Assembly: GCF_031877795.1 (NCBI RefSeq)
Contig: NC_133934.1
Coordinates: 108,626,610 to 108,690,609, forward strand
Reading direction: 5' to 3'
DNA: 64,000 nucleotides
Source: Strix aluco
Taxonomy: Eukaryota > Chordata > Aves > Strigiformes > Strigidae
Notes under the pieces: generated by a model
Databases searched by the model: none
What the model was told of the DNA's origin: nothing
The model's input: only the letters and a program-made list of their open reading frames with translations
Part shown: positions 10,926 through 21,903 of the stretch, in pieces
Layout: every line of letters starts with the position of its first letter
Numbering within the stretch: the first letter of the stretch is position 1
Position numbers and translations under genes: made by a program

Positions 10926-13900
10926 ACGCCTGCAGAGGGCTCCAAGATCCTTAGCTGACAACTGCTATAGAACCACAAAGTATTACATAAGACAGTAAGT
11001 TTTTAGTGAGCTCTGCCACAGCAATTCCTATATATCTGCCTTTAACATCAAGCTCTAGTATAACTGTCTCCTGTCTATTTGATTATGTTCAGAACTGTTG
11101 CTTTGAAAGAAACATACAGGGCCAAATACTGAAGTCTTTCGTATTTATTTCTTTCTGAAGCTACATTCCAGTTGAAGTCAATAGAAGTTAATGCTGAATG
11201 AGAACAGTGTAAAAACTGAATAAATAACTTGACTTTTGGTGCACTGCTAGTCTACATTACATTATAGGGTGTCTTGGTAAGTCAGATACAGTAAGAAGTT
11301 GAATTAACAGCCGAATACTTAACCAATGCTATTGCTGCTGCACACAGATCTAGAGGCAAGTATATTGTAGATATTGGATCCTCCATTTCTTCCTGAGAAA
11401 CCTGACTACCGTGAACAAATCTACAGTTATTCATGATTCAGCATTATTTCATCAGAATAGCAACAGAAGCAAGAGTTTGTAAGACACTGTCCTTAAAGCT
11501 GCCAGAATTCACAGCTACATGAGGAGGTCTCACAGCATGTTGGCACTCGATATAAACATCATTTTGACTATTTTCTGTGGGGCAAATTGAGACACAACTG
11601 TGCCGCCATTCACTTGGAGATCAACAAGGAAGAGAGACACAGAAAGAAAGACTGCCTGAGCCCCACAGATGTCTCCAGGCCAAGAACATAGTGATCATGT
11701 CACTGGGAACAGGGGATGTGCAGCTGCAGGTGCACTTCAGGCAAGGGAAGCAAGTGATGCCCCAGGAAAGCACAACCCCTTGTGGCTCCCCTCTCCGTAA
11801 ACCTGCATCTGCAGCATTGCTATCTGCTAGAGACTCAGTAACAGTTAAAAAAAAGCCTTGTGCTCATTTGCCTTCAAAAGCTAGTGAGGTTTGAAATAGC
11901 TGAGATTAGGACCTGCTATGTGAGTGTGCTGTCTGTTGAACTCAAGGAAGGAAAAGAGCTGTATCCCACTTTTTAAGAAGAAAGGATCTATCCAGAGAGA
12001 GGCAGGCTCAGAGACTTAGGCTGTAGCATTTAAGAAGTAGCATTAAGCATCTTGCAGTGTTTAAGAAGTGCTGCTACAGGCCACCTACACCTTAGCAGGT
12101 AGTATGTATTCTTCTGTGCACCTGTTGAAGATCTCATTTCTCTCTGCCATTCTCTGCAGTAAGATAGGTAAAACAGGAGTGAGTAAGGTAAAGGGCCAGA
12201 CCTGAGCAAAGAAATACACAGGTCAAGGTCATGTGGCAGCCATATAATCATTCTGAGGGCTGCATTCAATCCATAAATCAGCTAGACAACTCAGCGTTTT
12301 GTGATAAGTTGGTAACTACCAAAAAAGGGCACATCTCAAGAAACACATCTCCACAAACACTAGATCCCTCTTTACCTAGAAAGCTTAACTGTTCTTGCAG
12401 TACCAAGCAAATGCTTTTTCAGAGCTAGCTTGCCCAAAATGTGCCTTTTGGACAAAGCCTGACATGTAAGTATTTGTGCTGCACCCACTCCCTGGATGAA
12501 TAATGGACCTCAGTATTTAGGAGTGTGCACTCATCTAGTCAAAGAAGTAATAACATGTGATTTATCTCATAAATCACAATTAAGCAATACACTTTGAATT
12601 TCTAATATTTGCTGGCACTCTTCAGAGGAGAAGAAAAGTAAGGGGAAAAGGATGGAAGCAGCTAAAACTCAGCAATGAACAGAGCTGCTCAGGAGACAAG
12701 AAACATCTGAGCATCTGTTTCCCCTCACTCTTCTGGTTTTATTTTAATGAAACTATTATGACTGAAAATACTCTAACCAACACTCTTGAACTGGGAAACC
12801 ACAGTCTGTTTCTTGATCATATTTAAGCAGAAAGAGGCTACATATTGTAAGTTCCTCATTTCCAACTCTTCACTCAGGTCTACCAAATGCTTCTATTCCT
12901 ATGTGAGTTTGCAAACCCTGATGGAACAGACAAACAAAACAAATCCCACAGCATGGGAATGCCCTTCAAGTACTATTTAACACTGATACCAAGGGTGGCA
13001 ATGTATTTCCATGTTCTCCACCTATGCAAGTTTGCATTATGTCTCTCATACTCCTTATTGACCTAAAAATAGATGGATTTAGGAAATAAAGTACAAATAT
13101 GCCCTACGTCACCTTATAGCAGTTTCTCTTCATTTCCCACAGCCATGGAGTAAATCTCATTGGCCGCAGGTTACCTATCATCTTAATTTTTGTTTCTAGG
13201 AGTGCTTGTGTTGGGTTTTTTCCTCTTAATGAGACATCCTTGCCAAGCAGGCATTCATGAGGCATTTTCTGCTCTTGTATAGGAGTAATTAGGTCGGTGC
13301 CTTGTTCCATGCCAGTGTCGGACACTCCAAAAAGCAGCCCTGCCCAGTCGTTAATGCTTAAACATAAGCAGCAGCATCTCCACTAATTGGTCTTGATGAA
13401 GCGCTGACGTTCCCAAAGGGACTCTTTATTTCACCAGGCTCAGAACCGATTGACACAGTATGACAATATCATCCTTGCTGATCATCTGCATTGTAGGCTT
13501 TGGCTGTCTTCTTTGTTGTTATTGAAAGAAAAAATAGCTCTTGGAAAAGAAAATCAAGCAATGAGAAAACAAACAAAAACCCCCATGTATTCAGCCAAAA
13601 TGCTTTTGAAATCTTACACAAAGGCAGGCAAAATATAAATTCTGAGAAACAAACTAGCAGAATTCCCCTCACACGCAATCCAGTATTTTTACAATCACGT
13701 ACTTATGTGCATGAATATTCAGGCATTCGGCGACAGCCTTCTGGATGAGGTAGAAACCAGGCAGCGCCCAGGCACCCCCCTCCTACGAAGACTGCATGGG
13801 ACACGCAAGGTAGGCCAACCAAATATGAGAGCCATCCAAGCCAACAACAAGAGCAAGCACCAGCCCAACACCAAAGCAGTGACTTGCATCATTTGTGCAA

Positions 13901-15479
13901 ATTTTGTGTTTGCTTGACAGCCTTGGTACTGCATCTCCTTCTCCAAGTCTGCATGCAGAGTGAAAAGAGAACAAGGCTGCTGATGCTTTAGCACACAGAT
14001 TGCAAAATGAAGGAGACTTAAGAGCAGGAAAGAAAGCCCTATTCATAAACTACAGGCTAGAAATAGCACATACTGCTAACTTTGTTGTACATTCTCCCTG
14101 AGGACTAGGAAAAGCCCCACGGACAAAACATCGCCTCCTCATTTACCTTTTCTTTTTTCTCATTTTGCTTTTATCAGCTTTAGCATAACCATCCTGGGAT
14201 CCTGTGCACTGGAATATGGCTTTCATTCCCTGCATGAGGGATTTTCAAACAGTTGGGCAGACTCATCAGGCTGTGTAATCCCCTAAAGAAAATAGGTGTT
14301 GCCAGACAATTAGCATTCTGTGATATTAGCCATTTAAATATGGACATGCTGTGTTCAGGACTGAAGTCCAGCAACTGGTAATGAACTGAATCCCCAGAGT
14401 TTTTTGCTCCTTTTCAAATTCTCTGATTTAATCCCATTCAGCTAAATATAGCCTCTGAACAACACGATATTTCTCAGTGCTTCATCCAAATCATAATCAG
14501 ACTCTGGTCAGAGAATTATACAAATTATTATTTTTGTTTTCTTATTTACATGACCCAGAGTTGTGCAGTGGATAAAAACTACAGGAGGCCCTTTTCTGGA
14601 GTAGTATACATGAGTGGAATCTCTTCATTTGACATGGGGAGGTGGCAGCTTGCTTTAAGAGACCCAATTACTTGAATTGGAGAGCAGAGACTTGAACTGA
14701 CTGGAGTTCTCCCAGAGTCCAGAGTCTTTTATTTAGGATCAGGTGTGTAAAGCTGAGGGAAGAAAGTGGGAGACAAATTAAAAGGGCACAGTCCAGATAA
14801 AAATAACTAGTCAAATGCTGCTCTCTTTATTTAAAAACTGCCAGTCCCACAAATGAGTATGTGTGGCAGAGGGAAAGCATAAGGGAGCCTTTTGCTTTGC
14901 ACTCTTATAAAATAAAATGGATAACTTTAGTTCCTCTGATCAGAGAGCCTACAACAAGCTTCTTAAGGGCTTATGTCTCCCTCAAGATGGGAGCATGGTC
15001 TGTGACATCGTGGCCACTGGGCCACTTGCTGCCCTTGTGGACTCTTACCTACAGGTGACAGAGGCCTTCACCACTCTTTATTAGTCAGCACCTGGGGGAC
15101 ATTTGAAGTTCATTTGGATATATGGTTTGTTTTTTTTTTTTCCACCCAGCTTTAGCACTGTATGAATACACAGTGGTGGTTTTGTTGGAGAGGAAAAGCT
15201 GGGGCACAAGGACTGGGTATGATCTTTTTCCTGGGTGGTGCCCGTTAGCTAATTTTCTGTGTCTACCACAGCAGAAGGAGGTTTTCACAAGGGTTTGACA
15301 GAAAAGCAAGCAGTCCTTTCGGGCAGTTTTTCACACATAAGGGTGAAAATGAAAGACTGCAGAGAGGTGGTGTGGAAGAAGTGAAGTTAGATCTGCAAAG
15401 TGAAACAGGTAGGATGAGACCCCATGTGGGACAGGAGTTGTCATATTTCTTTTCCTACCCCTTGTCTGTCTTCAGTGTT

Positions 15480-15642
15480 TGAACTGTAAGCTCTGTGGGA
15501 CAAACTGTCTGCTCCTCTTGTTTAGGACACTGCCTAATACAATGGATCCCTGGTCTGGATTGGTCTTCAGACACTACTATAACAAACATGATTATATATT
15601 AATAATAATGACAATGTTTTAATAATAATAATAATAACAATG
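15480..15642 (+). repeat. Ancient amniote repeat 3' end with (TAA)n tail
   Basis: The segment has the order 'tgtaagctctgtggg', 'actgcctaatacaatgg', 'ccctggtctggattgg', then an AT tail with (TAA)n at about 15597-15638. This is the layout of an old interspersed repeat common in turtles, crocodilians and birds. Related copies are at 54700-54805 and 61430-61515 in this window. Confidence 0.6.
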
Positions 15643-16427
15643 ACAAACCCAAATCCTGTTGAATTTATGTTCCAAACACTGCAGGAAAGGTTTTAATTTG
15701 GTTTGGTTTTGTTTTTCTCACTTCTTTCAAGATTGTTTTCATTTGCAAATGTCAATGAAAACAATTCTGCTAAGGCTGAACTTTGTAAAACCAATATAAT
15801 ATTTTTAATACCACACAATGTCTAGTTCTAAACCCTGAAACTATACAACACACTCTTTCCCAAATTCCCTTTATCACTATCAAATGCAGAGAGACACACT
15901 TCCTTACCTTGCCAGACAAAATAAATGCAAGTAGTAAGTACAGAGGTTATGTCTTTGTTTCAACCTTTAGAAGATTTCCCCAGAAATCAGTTACTGGACA
16001 GCCAAAGACCAGGTAAAGGATCATGCCATCATATTACTTTCACATATAGCTTTGTGATAATGCTGTGCAGCATGCATTTAACGTGACCATTTCAGGCTGT
16101 CCTGCTTTGTGTACTGATTTATTTTAGGAATAAATGATGTACCTATAAGCCAGGCAGAAGTAGCCAAAAGTAATATAATTGTGCCTCCCTGAAATCTCAG
16201 GAAAATCCCACTGGGTGTTTACTGAACCAGCCTACTTGCTGCTACATCCAGAGCTGGGTCTATGCTGTGAAGTTGGGATCCAGTGCCAATCATTATCTCC
16301 TTGCTGGGTCTGTCATGGCAGAGCTTGCTGCTGGCCCATTCTAAAGAGAGTAAAAAGCTCTACAAGTACACACATCCATCACCATCCATTGCTTGAGATA
16401 CTAGCATCCTTCTGAGGACTGTAACAT

Positions 16428-16712
16428 ACATTTACACACACGTGCATATATGCACGCATGCATGTTACGCCCATAGCTATGACAGCATTCCTCATATCTA
16501 TACATATGTGTACATATATATGTGTATACATATACAGAGAAATGAGAGAGGACTAACTCCTGAAAGAGCAGATTATGTATGCCTGTGTGTATTTTTGCAT
16601 TTATACACATACACGTATATGTATGTACATACACATACAGATATACACACACATATATATCTATATACATACAAACACACGTGAAAGTGTAGATATCTAT
16701 ACACACGTGCAT
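16428..16712. repeat. Alternating purine-pyrimidine microsatellite (TA/CA/ATGT mix)
   Basis: About 285 bases are dominated by TATA, CATA, CACA and TGTA units, broken by two short unrelated inserts near 16480 and 16545-16570. The open frames on both strands here, rich in Tyr, Val, Cys and His, are products of the repeat and not genes. Such tracts can adopt Z-DNA or cruciform forms. Confidence 0.85.
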
Positions 16713-18854
16713 ACATGATTTGCTTTTCAGGAGTCAATCCACTCATTTCTGTGGATAAACAGAGCACAGTAAATTAGAAAAATAACATTTAAATAAAATA
16801 GTTGCACTCTTTCAATTACATAAAGTTAATGTAGCTTGACTACTAGCTCTATTTATCTCTGTTATGACAATTAATCTGGTCCTAAAGACTCCCTTGTTGT
16901 AATGTAAGACATGCTTGCCTCTCAGAAAATAGGAGGATGTTCTATATATCATAAAGCTGGTGCAGTGTAGACAGTATCAACACTATGTGACAGGTACTGA
17001 ACTCAGAGCTAAGGAAGTAAAAAGAAATATATTAATCATTGATAAAGTTTACATAAGAAAATAAACACAAGATCAATCATTTTGATTCCAGTGGGACTGT
17101 AAAATGTGGAGAAAACAAGTCATATAGAAAGTTCCAATAAAAAAAAATATTGAATATACTCTGTATACAATACAACAAACTCTGCATTGCTTCCGCACTG
17201 AGGATGTTAAAATCTTCAACTGTTGCTAGGTAATCTTGCCTATGAAATAATTGCCCTAACCAAAAACTCATGTGCAATAATACTTCATAACAACAAAAAG
17301 CAGAACAAAAGCAAGTTGAAATTTGAGTAAGATATTCAAAAGTTTTTCTAGAAGGGAAAATGCATCAGAATAGCTATTTTCAAATATACCCTAACTCTTT
17401 GAAGATCATCTCTTGTGCACACTAGTCTTGAAACAAAATCACTTAATTCTGGGACAGTCTGCATGCTTTCAAGGCAGAGCTCCTTTCTTGGTATAAATTT
17501 ACTTTAATCCAGAACGTAGTATCTACCCGCAGAGTTTTTCTGGAATGGCTTACACTAAATTTTTCTGTGAATAGAAATTTTACATCAAGGACTTTTGTGA
17601 AAAATGTTATGAAATGTACTCAGGAAGAGTTCTGCCTAAGTGACAAAAAACATAGTAAAACCAAGTATAGTTACATCCAGTCTTCTGCTAACTGGCAGTC
17701 TAGTTTTGTTTTTTTTCAGGCATCTGCAATTCTGCTATTCTAACTGAAAAATGGTGATTATCTCATAAATACTGCTCAATGGAATGAGCTTAAGCATCTG
17801 CTTAAGTACTTTGCTAATACCTGGCTTCAGCTGGCAAACTGGAGCAATAAGCAATCACGGTTATGGTATCGACTACACCTTGATATGTTGTTTAGTACCC
17901 TGATTCCATAATATTTTCATTTCATACCCTCACTAATTGTCTAAGATTAAAATATCACAACTGGGCAGTCCTATTCGGAATTTAGAGAAAGATAATTTAA
18001 GGAAAAGGATGCTTTGTGGGACAGTCTTTAATATATTTTATTATCTCTCATGCTTTTTAAACATGCCACAAAGCAGGGTATATTTCAAATTTTTTCAACT
18101 CTACCAGTACAACTTTCCATCTGAAACATTTTTTTCTTTCTCTTCCTTACAGAAGCAGCAGAAGATTCTCCTCTATTGGGGAGGTGATGACTCTTCTCCT
18201 CATATTGCTCCTCAGTTTGTTGTGTCCCCTCTATAATTTGATTTTTACATTTATCTACCTTTCTGTGACAATCAAGAGTTTCCAATGATCTTCTGTTGTT
18301 ATGGCCCATAATTCTATTAAGGAAAACAGAGTCTCTCCATGAAGTGTTGGTCAATTAGTTTCATCTTAAGGATAGCTGGCACAGATGGGTTTTTTCCTGG
18401 TTTTGGAACAAGGTGATAAATTTAGTTATGTTTGTATGCATTTTTCTGCCGAGTTCATTGAGGCCCAGAATTCATTCTAGGGACCTTAAAGCCTGATTGG
18501 CCTGAACAACCTTGGTTATTTAATGATGATAAGGAAGAGTTTTTAATTACCAAAGTTCAAAGTATGAGTTTCATTGCCAACACCAAAAATAGCACAGCGT
18601 CATCCTCCCTGTAGCTTCTATGGTTGACACCAACAATACTGAAGAAAAGGCAAAGTATGACTTCAGAAAGTACGGAAAGGCACATGACATCTTTATTTTA
18701 AATCATTTTGTGTTATTTAAGCAAAATGAGATTGAAAATGGATGTAAGGTTTCTTACAGCTCCACAACTTCTCCAGACCCTGGATCACACACCAGTCCCA
18801 AATGTGGGAACTGGAAACTTGGCTGTTTCAGAGCTGTGCTACCAACCTCCACTG

Positions 18855-18960
18855 GAGCCTTGACCAAGTCACATGTTAACTGTCCTGCCTTGCCTTGTCT
18901 GTAAAATGGGAACAATTGTGTTCACCAGTCCATTTAACAAGGCCACTGTAAAATGTACTT
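18855..18960 (+). repeat. Ancient SINE/LINE fragment (MIR-like tail)
   Basis: Contains the signature order 'ccttgaccaagtcac', a cytosine/thymine-rich stretch, then 'tctgtaaaatgggaaca', typical of old amniote repeats that carry the 'gcaagtcact...tgtaaaatggggata' block. Decayed, so the exact family is uncertain. Confidence 0.55.
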
Positions 18961-19414
18961 ACTTAATGTCTCTGAAGAGACTAAAACCAGAAACTAGAAG
19001 GTCTAGGAGAATAGTGAGCTTCATTCAGCATTACTTTACTTGGGTAGCCAGCTGGCTGATTCCTAGGGTGGCAGTACGAGGTTGACCTATTTGGCAAAAG
19101 CTAGTGTTATTTATATTTGTCTTACACTGAAAATTATGTCCCCAGGGCTTGGGTTTCAGGCTAAGTAGCATGTATTCTATATCACAAAGCCAGCAAACAC
19201 CAACACCACCAGCTCTTCACATCTCTAGGCAAGAGCAAATACAAAAGCCATTATGGGGGAGCTAAAGGGGACTGGGGGAAGGCGATACAAAAAGAAATAT
19301 TTCAAAAGATACAGAGGTATCATTTGGATGACCTCATGACATCACATGGGGTATGTTAAATTAGATGGTCTAAATAAGACAACACATTAACAGACTAAGC
19401 ACTGTTTTGGAAGC

Positions 19415-19535
19415 CACAGAGCTCTGAATCCAGTTCTCCTTACTAACTGGGTGGCCTGTGCAAGAAATTTCATCTTTTTGGGTCCACCTTTTCAATTTAT
19501 AAAAGGGAACTATAACTACCTTATGAGAACTGGGC
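19415..19535 (+). repeat. Ancient SINE/LINE fragment (MIR-like tail)
   Basis: Shows 'actgggtggcctgtgcaag', then 'tttcaatttataaaaggg' and 'actataactacctta', the same block as the copy at 18855-18960. It lies about 450 bases from that copy, in the same orientation. Confidence 0.55.
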
Positions 19536-19949
19536 AGTACCACTGGGTAATGATTGTAGAAAAAAGGAGAAAAAAAAGTACATATTGCATAACTGCTATT
19601 GGCTTTATTAACTTAAATCATCAGGCAGCTGTCCCTCAGCTAGTCAAGTGAATTTTAATCTCTGACGTGTCTCTCTGTCACTGCTTACCTGAAGAAAAGT
19701 CTCTCTGTTTCACTCTGTGTCCGGTTTTACTATTACTTGGATGCTTCCTCCAATATAAAAATTAACATGAGTAATAGAAAACACCAGTGTAATGACAAAG
19801 GTTCATTTCTATCTTTTACTCTAATTAAAACACTTCTATGTTACATAGATGACATCTATCTACATAGAGCTCTATCTGAAGAGGCGGTCTTTGTATAATC
19901 TCTGAGGATCTCACATGGCAAACAATTAAATGACAGCTGTGGAAACATC

Positions 19950-20100
19950 GAGAGCATTTTACAATTATTCTTATACTTTATAAACATGAAGAGTATTATT
20001 TGTACTGGTGGTGAAACTAAGGCACTGCTAAACTAAGTGACATGGCCATGGTTGCACAGAGAGTTAGTGGCAGAGCAGAGACACAGCAGCTCCTGAATCT
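19950..20100 (+). repeat. MIR-like ancient SINE core
   Basis: The order 'ggtgaaactaaggcactg', 'aagtgacatggccatgg', 'ttgcacagagagttagtgg', 'cagagcagagac' follows the MIR/CORE-SINE pattern of 'gaaactgaggcacagagag...aagtgacttgcc...cacacagc...agtggcagagc'. It lies in the DIO2 intron about 190 bases from the exon 1 donor. Confidence 0.65.
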
Positions 20101-20288
20101 CGTGAACCCTTAGCTGCGACTTAGAAGTACTGCTCCTTTCAGCTGATACCGCTCCCATCAAACTTAACGTCAAATAGGGGATAGTCTGCACCGCACAGCG
20201 CCATTCCCTTCCCTTCTCCGTTGACAACCGGGATGTTCCTCCCGGCTTACCCACCCCAACCTGCCGGTGCCCAGCCCCGGGTACCCAC

Positions 20289-20510
20289 CTGCTTGTAGGC
20301 GTCCAGAAGGAAGCTGTTCCAGACACAGCGCAGCCCCTCCGAGGTCAGCATCCTCCGCCACTCACCGCGCCCGGACTCAGACCGGCTCAGAAATAGCACC
20401 ATGTGCTTCAGGAGGATCACAGAGTCATACAGTGCAAGGAAGAGGCAATTGGAAAAAAAGACCGGCAAGATCTGAAGCGTGATCAGCAAATCCACACTTA
20501 GCAGACCCAT
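20289..20510 (-). CDS. DIO2: Type 2 iodothyronine deiodinase, exon 1 (residues 1-74)
   Basis: Exon 1 of DIO2 encodes the N-terminal membrane anchor and linker. It begins MGLLSVDLLITLQIL; a hydrophobic segment at about residues 9-35 is the single transmembrane helix that fixes D2 in the ER with its catalytic domain in the cytosol. A charged linker follows (SRSESGRGEWRRML), then TSEGLRCVWNSFLLDAYKQ, which ends exactly at the splice donor. The first exon of human DIO2 ends at the same residue. The ATG at 20510-20508 is chosen because it matches the family start, and its context (A at -3, G at +4) is strong. Eight upstream ATGs precede it in the leader, so main-ORF initiation probably depends on reinitiation or leaky scanning. 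Exon 2 at 9649-9032 completes the 279-residue protein. Confidence 0.97.
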
Positions 20511-20543
20511 CTTCCTTTACTGCTTCTCTTCAGCCGGATGCCT

Positions 20544-20974
20544 TCAGCTCCCTTTTTTGCTCTGTACCCTCATTTAAAAAAGTAAAGTAAAAAGCATTTC
20601 AAAAGCTTTGTCACCCCTCTCCCAGCTGCTCTCTTTAAAATGAGCAGAGATGGTTAAATATGAGCAGGCTGGTTAAAACCATAACTGCATGATACTCATT
20701 CAACTCGGAGCTGCTTATTTTTCAGAAACTAAGATGTTAACAAAAATTCTTCCCTTAACCAGGAGACCTGATTTTGTTGAAGAGAGAGGCAGCTGTGTTT
20801 CCAGTTCCCTGCAGTTACAAAATTTAAGCTGACACTGTTAATTGTTAACTTTCCTGCACTATCCCATTGTTTCTCAGCTATTTAAGCATTGAACAGACCT
20901 CTCATTTCTGTGTCAGTAAAGCCAGCTACCAGGTGCAACAATAGTTTTTTTTTTAAAAAAAGGTTTATGTACAT
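20544..20974 (-). other. DIO2: Seven upstream ORFs in the DIO2 5'UTR
   Basis: Reading the inferred leader from its 5' end: uORF1 20974-20882 (30 codons, with a second in-frame ATG at 20905); uORF2 20889-20878 (3 codons, overlapping the end of uORF1); uORF3 20867-20859 (2 codons, ATG GGA TAG); uORF4 20699-20673 (8 codons, second in-frame ATG at 20690); uORF5 20682-20635 (15 codons, overlapping uORF4); uORF6 20597-20574 (7 codons); uORF7 20573-20544 (9 codons). The uORF7 ATG directly follows the uORF6 stop, and 33 bases separate the uORF7 stop from the main ATG. Human DIO2 also has several uORFs, shown in earlier work to depress translation. The leader boundaries are inferred from the TATA box. 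Confidence 0.75.
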
Positions 20975-20985
20975 AAACTTTCTGT

Positions 20986-21054
20986 TCCTTCCTCCCTCCC
21001 TCCCTCTTTCCCTCTCTCCCTCCCCCCGCCCCCCCCCCGCCCCGCCGCCTCCCT
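20986..21054 (-). repeat. DIO2: G-rich purine tract in the DIO2 5'UTR (G-quadruplex candidate)
   Basis: As written, the tract is almost wholly C and T with many CCC runs and one run of ten C. The minus (sense) strand is therefore a G/A tract with more than six runs of three or more G, separated by one to four bases. It falls about 70-140 bases downstream of the inferred cap site, before the first uATG. Such a sequence can form DNA or RNA G-quadruplexes; the (GGGA)n half could form a triplex. Confidence 0.7.
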
Positions 21055-21150
21055 GTATTCCTGCCTTCCTCCTCTCGCCCTCTCCCTCGCTATCTGCCTA
21101 TGGTGCAAAGTGCTTTCCTCTCTGGAGTCCTAGCTTGCTTCCCTGAAGCC

Positions 21151-21157
21151 TTTTATA
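21151..21157 (-). promoter_or_regulatory. DIO2: TATA box of DIO2
   Basis: The minus strand reads TGTATAAAAGG. It sits about 640 bases upstream of the DIO2 ATG with a CRE about 60 bases further upstream, an arrangement that matches the TATA-driven human DIO2 promoter. Confidence 0.75.
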
Positions 21158-21170
21158 CATTCCCTAGCTA

Positions 21171-21181
21171 ATTGCTGCAAT
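21171..21181. promoter_or_regulatory. DIO2: C/EBP-like palindrome next to the TATA box
   Basis: ATTGCTGCAAT is a perfect palindrome around a central base, close to the ATTGCGCAAT C/EBP consensus, about 14 bases upstream of the TATA box. Binding is inferred only. Confidence 0.35.
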
Positions 21182-21214
21182 AGAGAAATGAAACCCTAAT
21201 CTTAGTAAAGATCT

Positions 21215-21222
21215 TGACGTCA
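21215..21222. promoter_or_regulatory. DIO2: Perfect cAMP response element in the DIO2 promoter
   Basis: TGACGTCA, the full palindromic CREB site, lies about 58 bases upstream of the TATA box and so about 90 bases upstream of the inferred transcription start. Human DIO2 has a functional CRE at about this distance, which links the gene to beta-adrenergic and TSH signalling. It is the only perfect TGACGTCA I noticed in the window. Confidence 0.8.
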
Positions 21223-21285
21223 ATGTAAAAGAGGGCTTTACTTTGGCCAGGACTGCAGTGAATAGAAAAATGAAATTCTCAAAAC

Positions 21286-21301
21286 TTTTTTTTTTTTTTT
21301 T
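21286..21301. repeat. Poly-T run (16 T)
   Basis: Sixteen T about 130 bases upstream of the DIO2 TATA box, followed by a purine-rich GA stretch. No element body identified. Confidence 0.8.
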
Positions 21302-21885
21302 AAGAGAGAGGAGAAAAAAGAGAGACAGACAGCAAGGGTGGAACTTTGCTTTGAAAAGGAAAAAGAAAAAAAACAATATGCTTCTGACTGCTCTTACGAA
21401 ATGCTTTCAAATTTTGGAAAAAGTATTTTCATATGACATGGAAGGTGACACAGCAATACAAGCTTCTGTTTTTTTTTTCTCATGGGTGTTTTTTTTCGTT
21501 TGCCCTTTTGTCTTTTCCAGGAAGGTGTGTGAGTTGATGCATCCCAAGAAAGGGCATATTTCTGTACATTTTTCTCCCACCTCCATGAAGTACATCATGT
21601 ATAGTGTTTAAATATCTTTTGTCTTCTTGGTATTTAAGGAAACATAAGTAAATACCCAGCACTGACTTCATCTACTGATGTGTAAGAGAAGAAGATAAGA
21701 AAGAGAGAAAAAAGTTTTTAAAGGACTTGAGGTTTTTAAGCTAAAGTTCCCTGCTTAAAAAAATTATGATACAGCCTTAAATGTTGTTAATCAGCTGAGC
21801 TTCAAGAACATTAATATTCCTCTGTGATAACTATTCAAATCTGCTAGTCTAATAAGGATAACTAACTTTTGGTTAAAAGCTTATT

Positions 21886-21903
21886 AAAAAAAAAAAAAAA
21901 AAA
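21886..21903. repeat. Poly-A run (18 A)
   Basis: Eighteen consecutive A, followed by GAAAGAA. It could be an old retroposon tail, but no adjacent body is recognised. Confidence 0.8.

Larger units (their letters stand above)
9650..20288 (-). other. DIO2: DIO2 intron 1 (10.6 kb)
   Basis: The donor reads CAG|GTGGGT (first intron base 20288) and the acceptor TTTGCTGTCAG|GTC (last intron base 9650); both fit GT-AG. The intron falls in phase 0 between Gln74 and Val75, the same place as in human DIO2. It contains no coding sequence I can support. It holds several ancient repeat fragments (10795-10925, 15480-15642, 18855-18960, 19415-19535, 19950-20100) and a large alternating purine-pyrimidine microsatellite at 16428-16712. 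The rest is unremarkable AT-rich DNA. Confidence 0.93.
20511..21125 (-). other. DIO2: DIO2 5'UTR (inferred, about 615 bases)
   Basis: The leader is placed between a TATA box at 21157-21151 and the main ATG. Start of transcription is expected 25-30 bases after the TATA box, near 21122-21128. Human DIO2 has a leader of similar length (about 0.7 kb). It holds the G-rich tract and seven uORFs. No splice junction is needed to connect promoter and start codon. Confidence 0.65.

Noticed and set aside
16401..16767. Tyr/Val/Cys/His-rich frames on both strands
   Set aside because: Translation of a TA/CA microsatellite; not genes.
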